From Polydactylus sextarius (Eukaryota > Chordata > Actinopteri > Polynemidae), in NCBI GenBank assembly GCA_016801845.1, contig CM028914.1, positions 12,867,272-12,931,271 of the forward strand: a stretch of 64,000 nucleotides of DNA. The letters run 5' to 3'. Positions 49,631 to 61,267 of the stretch are shown here, in pieces. The stretch's first letter is position 1, and each line of letters starts with the position of its first letter. Both the position numbers and the translations under genes were made by a program. Below the pieces are notes generated by a model. It had not been told where the DNA came from. It saw only the letters and a program-made list of their open reading frames with translations, and did no database searches.

Positions 49631-50194
49631 CTGATAGATAATTTTATTGTCCAGTCTAAACTTCGTTCAATCTTTCAGCAAGATGAATACTTACGATGAG
49701 ACTGCAGGCAAGTCTTGGACATGTTTTATAGCACCCATGATGCTTGTAAAAGTAGCTGAAGAGAAAAATGATTACCCCATCGGTCTGAGGGACATTCAAA
49801 TCCGAGAAGGTCAAAGGAGGGTCGTCGTAGGGGGTCAAAAATATTGCACATTACTAATGGAAAGTTAATTTGACCTCACTGGGTTTATAAAAACATCCAC
49901 AGCTTATTGTTTTGGTAAAAACTAAAGTCTGGTGAATGATCACAGCCAACATAGAGACTCTTAATGAGTTGATAAATAAAAGTTGGCATCTTTAATGAAC
50001 ATTAACCATTATGAATTTGCATTTATCTCATTGGGTACTTATGTTGAACCTGTGATTTGTGTCTAACACAAATAAATGGCACTAAAAAACAGTTTCTGAT
50101 GTGACGGTGAGAACAGTATTTTCATTCAGTCTTGAACTATCTGTGACAATTGGACCAGACAGAAAAAAAAAACAATTACTGACCCCTGGACTAG

Positions 50195-50294
50195 AAGGTT
50201 TGACTATTTCAGCACCACGCAGAGAGACACAAAGAGAACCTGGTAGGTTTGATTGTTTCAGCACAATAGAGAGGAAACAAAGTGACTCGCTAAA
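50195..50294. repeat. Two-copy diverged tandem repeat, 50-bp period
   Basis: Both copies carry AGGTTTGA, then TTTCAGCAC, AGAGAG or AGAGAGGA, and ACAAAG in the same order, at an offset of 50 bp (starts 50195 and 50245). Confidence 0.7.
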
Positions 50295-51900
50295 TGTCAG
50301 TTGAAAGCAGGATATTCTCGCGTTTATAGACAAAATGTCATTTAAAAACAACAATGACAAACATTTCTGTAGCAGTGATCAATTCTTCAATGACTATAGC
50401 TGTAACAAAGCTAGAATGAGTAAAGGAAGAGGACATGTTGAAGTCTAGTTGTCAATACTCAAACAGTGGAACACAGGGAACAAAGGTGTTGTCATCCAGT
50501 TCCCTTTAATCACAACAGTTACCCGTGCTGTGCACTCCGTCTAAGAGTTCTTATGAAGAAGATGATTATAACTACTTAATCAAATATACTCAATGTGCAA
50601 CGTAGACCATCAAGGGCACCAAACAAAGTGTATAATTGATACACATCCAAAGGGTGATTCCACACACTTGGAAACAAGGATCAACCACTTGAATGAAACA
50701 GCTCAAGGTAAGATGTTAGATTTACATGTGACCTATGAATGGAAGAGAAATGAACAGGTTAAAGTATTTTTTAAGGTAAAAGATAAAATTAACACCAATT
50801 TGCATTAAAATCTACAAAACCTAACCCACATAATTGTTCTGGGAACTGACCTATTAAACCATCCATCAGTAACCATAAGTGACCTTTTAGTAAAGGGAGT
50901 CAGCACTAGTTCTTGAAAACACACCATGTGGATTTTTATTCTTCCCAGCAGTTAATCACCACCGTCTGGTTATTGCAACATTAACTGATGAATTATGAGT
51001 AAATGTTGATAAACTTTGAAGTGAAGCTGAGTTGAGCTATTTTTCACCTTATAATGTTTCTGAATAATTATTGTAATAGCATAATTAACTAATAGTGAAA
51101 TTAAGCTGCCATGTCTGTTTAATTGTGATTCCTCTCCAGTTTCTTTCAACTGTTTTTACGATATCAGCAACACCAAACACACTTCCATCATAGTGCCACT
51201 ATAATGTCTATAATAGAGCAGTTATTGATCAGTTAATGGGGCGTCTGAAAACAGAATTATCCTAATGAGAATTTGAACCAGTTTAGTTGTGCAATGATCC
51301 TTTATTATAATTTGAGTCTTGACAATTCACCTTAGTATTGGGAATATATTTTGAAGGGTATGGTAACATCTACAAAAATCTGTTTTAACTAATTGAGTAT
51401 GTAGCACTGGATTAATATCTTCTCTTCCGTATTTTTTTTTTTTTTTTTTTAGTTCAGTTATAATGTTATTGTAGCAGACATGGTGTCGGTCATGGTCATG
51501 GTGTCAATTTTCCTGACCTAATATAGCGTCTGCCTTAGACACCATATTAACCGTAGTACGATTCATGTCAACAATACTCTTAACGTTAATGACGTGTCAC
51601 GTAAGGTCACAGAATCCTTGGTTAAAATGACACCGCAAAACAAAAAGTGTGTTATGTGCACACGCACCATCTGTACAGTTACAACAAGTGTATTTTCTTA
51701 ATCGTATAATTTTGTTTTGCTAAATCCATAAAGCACTGCTGTGTCATTGTCCTCGTTTGACTTTTACCAACACAGATGCACTCTCACCCCCCATAAAAGT
51801 AGCTATTGCAATAAATCAGATGGGGACAAAGACACCAACAACAAACTTGCTTTTTATTGCTTTGCTAAGTGCATGCCGACTGGAAAAGATAAAGTGGCCC

Positions 51901-51922
51901 AAAAAAAAAAAAAAAAAAAAAA
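51901..51922. repeat. Poly-A tract
   Basis: Run of 22 A. Confidence 0.9.
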
Positions 51923-54462
51923 GATAGAAAATTTGGGACTGTATGAAAATGGTCTATTAAGTGATTTAACTCTGAAACAAAACAAAAGTAAAGATTTATA
52001 CAGTCACAGTTCAAATACTCTTCCTGTGATCATCTGCTGTACAGACATAGTCTACTTGGTGCAATAAAATTCACATTCACATTATCAGAAACAGTCCTTC
52101 ATATTGCACCTCACAGAATTCATTTGTATTTAGTACCGAGTGATGAGGAAGTTGTACAGATTGTGCACAGTGTATACATGGAGTTGGTATTTCTTGTGTT
52201 GTAGGGACCTAAATCTCTTCATTATGAAGACAAAACAAAAGTCTCCACTGTGTAAAACATAGTTGAAGACATGATTTGAGGTTAGAATGAGGCCTAAGGT
52301 TTGGCAAGTGGTAGCTAAGGTTAGAGTAAGTCTCCAGGAAATGAATGCAGGTCAATAAATGTTCTCTGAAGCCATGGAGACATGGCTGCGTGTAAGAGCA
52401 AAAGAAGAAGAAGAAAAGAGTAACTACTTGTGTTTCTGCCAGTGTTCATGTATTCATGCCCACGTGCAGTGTGTGTGCGTGTGTGCACAAGCTTACATGT
52501 GAATTTGATTATGTACATCTTTGTGTCTCCTGCATGAAAATCAACAACAACATTATAACCCAAGGGAGCCTATTAAAGAGTAGGTGTCTCCGGTGTGCGT
52601 GTCTTTAAAAATAGGAGCCCAGTGTTAGAGCGATGGGTGAACTTCCCCAGCGTACTCAGGGGGACTCAATTAAAATGAGCAATTTTTTTTTTCATTGCAC
52701 TTTCTTAACCTGTGGTACAAGGACTGGGGGTGCAGGCCTCCAGCATAAAGTGTCTGCAAGTGTGAAATAAGGACTGAAATGATGCCAATAACTCAACATT
52801 CCTGGATATAAAATGCACTATTGATTGCTAGAAAACCATTTCTCCATCAGTAAATGGTGCCTCATTTAGCAACAACCCTTCTAAAACTTTTGGCAAATTA
52901 AACTATTGTTGTCACTGGAGATGGCCCGGTGTATTTTCTGCACTAGGCAAATTAAGTGTTTCTATGGAGGCTAAAATGAGGCAGTGGCATACTCTTATTT
53001 TACAAATAAGCTCCGATTCCTAAAGATTGAATGACTTGACTAAGAAAGGAATGAGTGATGGAGCCAGTCCCGACAATAGTAGAATCTGAAAAAAGACACA
53101 GTCAGTCTACTCTACTACATACCATCCTACATGTTCCATTGGCTCTACCGTGATCTTTTAATAGAGTGTAGTGTGCTATCACAGCAGGACAGCTGTGCAG
53201 ACATGCCACTGAAGCACACTACCACAGTGACACCATGCTAATTCAACTGTCAGCATGTTCATTATGAAACAAGAGAAAATGGGGAAAGAAAGACGGAAAC
53301 ATATTCCGTTTTGGTAAAAATCCACCAAAAATGTCTGGTGTAGTAGCACGGTGCTCAAACGCGGCACATTACAGTAATGACAGGGTCTCTTATCTTCAAT
53401 ATTTCATGGAGAACCCGCACAAGATTACTGCCAGAGAAGGACAGATCAAAATGACTTCAAATCAATTTGATATGAGTGGATGTGTGTGTGTGCTCCTTTT
53501 GTATATTCTCATTTTTCCTCCAATGCCCCCCCCCCCAAACGAATTACAAAGCATGTCATTCTCTGTTCTCTTGAGCAAGTGAAGCCAAACATGATCAAAC
53601 TTGATGATACCAAGTAACGTTTCAGTTACATTTCTTTAAATGTACAACAGCAAACGGGAAGTATACACTATAAAAAAAAAAATACACATAAATGTCAAAT
53701 AATTTGCTTCAACACGTGTTGCTTATGCATCCATTTCTCATTGAAAACCTGAAATACAAATGGAAAACGCAACAATACCTAGATTTAATCAAAGCTGCAA
53801 TTAGCCAGTTTGGTGGTTTGGCTAATTGGGTAATTTGTAATTATTGTCTGTCTGGTGTATGTAGAGTTTTTTTTTATTGGCCATCACTATGTCACACTGT
53901 TATAATTAGAATATATTGTGATTTGAATTGTGTGATTATATATATTTTGTCTCCTCAGTGTCAATATGCTGGTGATATAAATAATTGATTGTGAGTGTAA
54001 CCACTGCTTTTTAAATCTACATACAACACAGAGGGGTCTGCAGTATTTGGACAGTTTGTTATGTTGTGTTGTTTCCATCAGCTGTTTATCAGTGCACAGT
54101 CAACAAACAATCTGATGCACTTTTCTCTGAGCTGCCAAAGCAGTTTTTTTTTTTTTTTTTTTTCAAGTTTATGTTTATAAAGATTCTATCAAAAAATGTA
54201 ACTACATCGTGTTGGCTTAAAGAAATCCACTGCAAGCTGTATTCCCACAAAACATCTCCCTTACTTTTGCTGCTGATGCAGATGGTTGGAATATACTTTT
54301 AACCAGGAGACTGAAGCTCACTGCGACCAGCAGGACTCCACTTCGCAGCTTTCACACTTGAGCCTCAAATGGCATCACTAACTCTGTAATCTAATCACTG
54401 GCCAGTGTAGTAATGTGGTCCACAGCACAAGCCCCAGGAAACTCCTGGGCATACAAGCAATT

Positions 54463-54492
54463 AATTAACTTAACTGCATGGTTAAGTTAATT
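54463..54492. repeat. Perfect inverted repeat with homeodomain-type arms
   Basis: AATTAACTTAAC and GTTAAGTTAATT form 12-bp perfect arms around TGCATG. The arms contain TTAATTAA/GTTAA motifs seen in homeodomain and HNF1-type sites. It could also form a hairpin. Function unknown. Confidence 0.6.
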
Positions 54493-55450
54493 GATTACCT
54501 TGTTATTTTGCTAGCCCTGATATGGCTCCATTGCACAGTGAGATAATGTAGACATAATGCGAGTATTAGCCCATAACCACCACTAGTTTCAGGTATCCAT
54601 CTCTGCTCCCACTCAGATCTTGACTCACTTCACTGAAATACGTGTCCTAGTGTGTAATTAATGTCAAATTATCATTCCATTATTAAGCTTAATTAGTCAT
54701 ATTTATTAAACAGAAGCTGAATACATGCGCCAGACTACAAAAATGATGGATGTGAGAACTTGTGACTGGAGTCATGCTAATGTCACGACGACGGAGGCTG
54801 TGTTAGAACGCGACTGAAGAATAAATCATGTTTCAGAGCAACAAATAACAGTCTCCTTCTGTAGGGAATTTATAGTGATATCTCGCATAAAAACTGATCT
54901 AAAACTAAAGTGTTATGAGAGAGTTATTCTCTCAGATGGAGAAAAATAGAGATAAAGTATTGTGCATGCATCCCTCAGTGTGAAGGTTGGTAAAGCCAGA
55001 AGCATTTATCATTGGAATGAGTTGGCCTCAGATTTGGCCTCAGACAACTGTCATATAAACGCAGCTTTAGGGTAGGGCAGCCAGCTTCTCTTTTCTCTCC
55101 GCTCTCCTCTCTTGTTCTTCATCCCCCAACTCCCTGCTCCAGTTCTCCATTATCTTGTTGCCGCTTCTCTCCGTCTTCTCCATCTGACTCGTCCTAATCT
55201 CTCCTCCTCTTCCTGCGCTCAGCTCGTCTCCATTCTTTTCTCGGCCTTACGCTGCTCCTCCTTCCTCTCTCTCTCTCTCTCTTCCAGTTTTCCATCCGCT
55301 GTGTGTATGAGGGATGAGTCTTCCTCCTGGCCTGAGTATATTAGCTCCCCGGCCTCACTCTTTTCTGACAGCTCCGACCTTGTTAGAACCAGAGAGTGAA
55401 GACGTCCGCTTTTACAGCTGTAAAAAGCTGCAAGGGCAGCTGTATGACTG

Positions 55451-55472
55451 TTTTTTTTTTTTTTTTTTTTTT
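55451..55472. repeat. Poly-T tract
   Basis: Run of 22 T. Confidence 0.9.
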
Positions 55473-58400
55473 ACGTCTTGGTTTTACCCTTGAAGATGAA
55501 TGAACATAAACACATCATCATCAGGGGATGATCATTGAGAAGAGACCTGCCACTGCCACAACATCTTACTTCAAAACTCCATGTGGCTATTTTTATCTGT
55601 AGGACTACAGCTGGCATTTTAAGATTCTTGTTTCGGCTTCTTTTGTAGAAAAATTTCTCTTTAATGCCACATAATGGCGTGGGGAATAAGCACCACCCAC
55701 CCCTCACGAGCACACCTTGATTTTTACTCCTCTTATAAAAACCAATTACCACATTCTATCATGCTCCATGGCACCATTAAATGAGCTCATTAAATACCTT
55801 TAGGATTACAAATCAAAGTAATTGGCAATTAGGATTTAGCTAATTGTGTGAAACTTCAAGGATCTGATGTTTTCTCACTTAGTTTGTGGCACGGTGCTGG
55901 GCTCTATCGCACTGTATACTTGTTTATCAAGGCATTGTGAAGATTGATGCGAATGAAGAGAACCGACCCGGATCAGATTTTGATATACCTTCCGCAGTAA
56001 ATACTACAGCCAGAACACAGAGAGAGACAGGTAGTCCGGTAACTAAAAGGGGGAGGAAAAAAAAGTTAACTTATGTCTGTAGCTTTATCTCTCCGAGCGA
56101 AGCAAAGATATCAGAGCAACCTTGATGTCAAAGGGAGAAAATGACAAATTTGTGACAAATTCACGCCTTTTTCTCAAAGTGATAACTTACAAAAAAAAAA
56201 AAAAACTCTTTCAAGATAAAAAGAATATAAACGTGCAAGCACTTCAGTGAGGCTGCACTTAAGCACATGGTGCTAAAAGCTAACAAAACAAACAAAAACA
56301 AATGCCCCATCATTTTATTCTTAGATTAGCATATTAGCATCTAAATACTAAGGCAATTATCCCCTGATTTATTTCTGAGCAAATATATTTTTTCACCAGA
56401 AAACGGCACCAAATGAAAAGTTAAATAGTTGAAGATCACCAAAGTGTTGTATAATTCATGAATGCAAAATTTCATATCAATCCATCAGGTTGTTGGTGAG
56501 ATGTCAACCTCATGGTGGTGCCAGAGGAAAAGTCAGGGTGGTATGAATTAAGATTCATCCTCTGTGGAACATAAATTTCCACAAAACTTCATGCATATAA
56601 ATCCTGTAATCGATGAAGTTTTGGCCTCGGAATAGAGTTGTGGATGGATTAACTGACCACACGAAGTTAACTTTATCTATGACATTAGAGTTAGGCTGAA
56701 AACAAACGAGCTTTGTACTCATGGGAAAAATTATCAAAGTAGGATCAAAATGTTAACGTTAAACACAGAATATGATTTTTTTTTTGTGACCTCAGTGCAG
56801 TGTTTGCCTCTACTCGGTGTTCCTTTTTATATCGTATGTTAAATGTCTGGTTGCTTTACAACATGATGTATCTAAACACCCTTGGGCTTAGCTTTGGAAA
56901 CACCAACCTCTCTGAAACAGTGTGGCCATTTAAATAGAACAGTAAATCAAATTTTGCCACAGGGAATAGAAGTCTATTTTCTTTGGCTCCATTGCAATAT
57001 ATAGAGCATTTGTACAATATATGGACACGCGTGTTTGTTTCCCTAAATTTAGTGAATGGAGCATGATGGAGGTCCATCTCATGTGAACTCTTGCTACCTA
57101 ATTGCCACCTGTGCACTGGGAGTCATAAAAAGTGCACAGCAGATTCATCCTTGCTGCTTTATATAAGAGTAACATCACAGAGTGAACTCGGTGTGAGCTA
57201 TCACCGCAAGTGTGATGCCTCACTGTCCCTCATCCCTGTCTCTATTTAGCTCATGTGCAGGAGTTAACACACACAACCTGAAATATTCAGGAGGTACCAC
57301 TCATGTGTTTGTCCTAGTTGCATCTAAAATGATTTGGTCATGCTTGGTTTTCCTTTACAGTCCTAGTGTTGTGTTTTTTCCATGAAGACTAGGGCCGCAC
57401 TTTGGTTGACTAAAGCTTCGGTACATGTTTGGCTGTGGTTCTATAACACTGTGTGGATTAGCCTCTTTGCGCATTGACACCGACTGTTGAAAGCGTTAAA
57501 TGAAATTAGACACAATTTTGCCATTCTTCCATTGAATGTTTCCATCCATTTTGTGACGAAATATCATGCGTTTGTTGACTTTCTCTCGATTCCTTAAAAT
57601 TCTGAATTTTCTCTTTAAATCTGCTAAGTGTGGTTTTTGAATCACAGCCAGAGTCTTCTTAAAAAAAAACAACAAAAAACAGCACACTCAGCCACCTGGT
57701 CTTCAGTGTCCTCCATCGCTGCTATAACATGGCAGCAGTAATAGAAAACCATAAAAGGCCTGTACATGATGACAGAGTAATAACAGTAGATTTAAACTGT
57801 GGCAGTCCAGGCAGCCCTTCCTGGCCATAATGACTAATACAAATGCATGTCTGGAAGCCAATAGATTGAGCTCAATAATCATTGTTTATTACCTTCATTA
57901 TATGAAAACAGCAAATGTTAATAAAATTGATCATTTTGCTTTTGAGTTGAGTGCAGTTGCAGAAATAGCCCCGATAGAATTGTAAAGTTCCCTGCTTTGG
58001 TTTAAAATAAATGACCCTGATAAATTCCCAGGATTACATTTAAATTCAGATATTGATTGTATGGTGTGTGTAATTTCATATAGTGGGCTATATAATGGGG
58101 TACATGGGACAGGGGCACAGAAAGAGAAAGAGATGGAGGAGGTGAAGGGGACTGACTGTAAACAGAGGCAAATAAAACGACTGCACGATTTATTTCAACG
58201 AAACTAATATCAGTAGAGTCATACTGATAGGCACGTGCACATGTACATACACAAAAACACACAAAATAACACCCACGCACACCACACTGATTCAAAGCCA
58301 TTTCCCAAGCTGAGCAGTTGCCTGCAGTGTCAGAGAGTGTTGCAACTGGGATGGGACCAGTCTCCTACAAATGGCTCAGAATGCTAATGGGCTCACAAAT

Positions 58401-59302
58401 GGGTCAGGGAGAGCTAAATGCGAACTAACTAGGCTTGGCTAATTATGAAGTAACCAAACCTCCACCATTCGGGTTTGAAGGCCACAAAAGGCCGGTGAAC
58501 CGACTGGTTGTGTACATGTTGGATGCTAATTAGCTTGCACTAGTGCAGGTAGTTCCATGCAAGTGGGTCAGATAATGGATGGATGCTATCGCATGCTAGA
58601 AAGGAAGGAGACGCGTGTTGATCTGTGCTGTTTGTGTTTTCTACCAAAAGCAATTTAATCTACATCACCTGATGGAAACCAAACACATTGAACATCCTTT
58701 TGTTAAATTCAGTTATTAAACAAGTAAACACAGAGGCTATTCTCAGACTTAAAATCAGTGGATTCACACCTCCCCCGCCTAGGAAACTATTTACATCCTC
58801 ACTGTCAAACATGGTGGCAACATTTAACCTGCGTCTCCCAACTGTCATCAAATGGGCTCCAGCATTGTGGCTGAAGTTATTCATCAAATTAATTTGAGTA
58901 ATTAAAGATGGCACATTAATAATCCCTGTGGGATCCCTTATTAATTCCCATTTAAAATCCCCTATTAATTATTTGGATGTAATGAATAACTATTTGTCTA
59001 AAAAGCCACAGGAGATAGCAAATTTAACAACAAAAATTTGATCTTTGAAGGTAATTTAATCTCTCTGGAGAGCCACAGACGGTAATCCTTTTTTTCTTAC
59101 CACGTTAATATGTATACATCTCCTCAAATAGTGGTTTTGTCTCTCTAAACGATATCTTGTGATGATGCTGCCACCTTCTGGTAAGGACTGACCTACATTA
59201 TAAAACAGAAAAGGCTGCCCACAAAACTGTACTACTGTAGTTCATAACATTTGCGCCACTGCTTAATCAAGCAGATAATGAGCAGTAAGGTTTGAGGCTG
59301 TC

Positions 59303-59338
59303 GGTGTGTGTGTCAGTGTGTGTGTGTGTGTGTGTGTG
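59303..59338. repeat. (GT)n microsatellite
   Basis: GT array of about 36 bp with one TCA interruption. Confidence 0.8.
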
Positions 59339-61204
59339 CGCATGTGAGTCAAAACTAGTGACAGACGGGAATTTCAGGATAAATATTTACACCCAGCAAA
59401 TGGATCAATGACTATTAAAAAGGTCAAGGGCAGATGATGATGGATGCTGGTTGTATGTATTGATAAATTTTGACCACATTAATGAATCACAAATGCATAC
59501 ACACTTGCAAAAACACACAACGCACGCACACATACTCACACGCAGATCGCAGACCAAATCATAGGAATTAATTCATTGATCATGCTTAATCTGTCATAAT
59601 TAATTCCATAGGAACAACAGTGATGAGAGCAGGCCTCCATTATACAGATAAATTATTCAACATGAGGAGGAGGTGGATCTAAGATAAATGAGCATGGGGG
59701 ACTGGTGCCAGCAGTCACAGACTGAGGTTAATTATAGTCTTTTCTTGGAAACTAGCACAACTTAACTTACAGTAGTAGTTATATGAAAATACAACACAAC
59801 TGTAATTGGAGGCTGGGGTTAACCTAACAGTTCATGGAAGCACTTGGGTTTCATTAGTACTGAGTTTGAATAAAGTTATCCAAGTTAAAGTGATCAAATA
59901 ACATAATATATCCACTTGGTTGTCTGTGGCCAAGAAGAGATGGTCCCCGTTGAGTCAGATCTCTAACCGTGCGTTTACTCCCTAAAGGTCTATTCATTAA
60001 GGTGTGTAATAAATGTCAGATTGCTTCTTTTGGGATGATTAATGCATTGCACTAATGGAATTAAGACCTGGCAGCTGCAATATCCTTGATAATGATTGTC
60101 ATTAACATATAAAAGAAGCAATCTTTGGCAAAGGTATTTTATTTAAATGTATCATGTGCATAACAATACACCAGGGACAGATGTATAAAACTTTGTGGAT
60201 TCAGAACAAGAAGTGTAGAAATATAAAAGTCATTATGCTACCTTTATATATCTCTGTCTATGTACATCTGTTATACAACTGAATCATTTGGAAAACACAC
60301 TCTTGACATGAATCACTGTAGTTAATGATGCTCAGATTATTTTTATTTGTTTTCAGAGCATGTGTGAAAGTTCAGTTGCACATTCCAATGACTAATTATT
60401 TCTATATAAATATTTATTTCAGTCTGAAACGTCACTTTACATTTTTTTTCTCTCACATATTCAGTTTGACCACTGATCCAAGTGATGAGTCAAACACAAA
60501 CATCAACAATACTCACTTGGTTGTTATGCATTTATTTTTTCAGCATCATTTACAGCTGTATGCAGGCACAAGAAGAGACATATTTTTATTTGTTCACCTT
60601 TCTGAGCAATGGTCACGATGAAATTAAAAATCCACCTAAAGAAAAACTAGTTCTCCTTCTTTCACAGGAAATCTCACAATGTCAAATTACTATAAGTCAT
60701 GTCAGTGATCAGACATATTCTCTTTGTACTCCTAAATATTAGGAAATATTTGTGAAACCGGTCTTTGCCATCATGTTTTTTAAACTCCTCCTTTTAATTT
60801 GTAAAATGACTAATTTCAACAGGTGATAGTATATGACTAAAGCTCCCGGTCAGCTTTGGTATTCTGATCCTTTTGAACACACCTGACGTTTCAATAGTTT
60901 TAAAAAATAATGTCCACAAAAAACATTTTAAAAAAAAAAAAAAAAACAAGGAGCTGCTTATGTTGCATATCTACAGTACAGAACTGTTGACATATTATTA
61001 CAACCAAACCGCTGAATATGGACAAAATATTCAAAACCTTTTTAGTCAGAAAAAAAAGCCCTCAGAAAGAACTTCAAGCCAGACTGTGGTGTGATAAATT
61101 AGACCTTATTATAGATGAGCTTTGTCTACATATAATCGTAATCAGCCCAGTTCTGGTCGATGCGAGAGGAGAAATGTCAAGAAGGACGGTCAACAGCTTG
61201 TGTG

Positions 61205-61267
61205 TTAGAAGAAAGTTTCTCTGCACAGTGGACAGGTGGACTTGTTGCTGGATGTGAACCATTTGTA
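61205..61267 (-). CDS. ltn1: ltn1 last exon: end of RING-CH finger and stop
   Basis: This is a 63-nt coding part with acceptor TATCTCTCTACAG. It encodes [20 protein letters not shown] and stop TAA (61207-61205). It supplies the final CPLC zinc ligands. Confidence 0.98.

Larger units (their letters stand above)
49631..61204. other. Intergenic DNA before ltn1, including probable regulatory stretches and the ltn1 3' UTR
   Basis: No protein gene is supported. A two-copy 50-bp tandem repeat lies near 50195-50294. A19-A22/T19-T22 runs occur near 51432, 51901 and 55451, and a GT array at about 59303-59338. From 54 to 60.1 kb the DNA is dense in TAAT/ATTA homeodomain cores. The last several hundred bases before 61,205 should be the ltn1 3' UTR. 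Minus-strand AATAAA hexamers at 60585-60590 and 60531-60536 are candidate polyadenylation signals. Confidence 0.6.
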
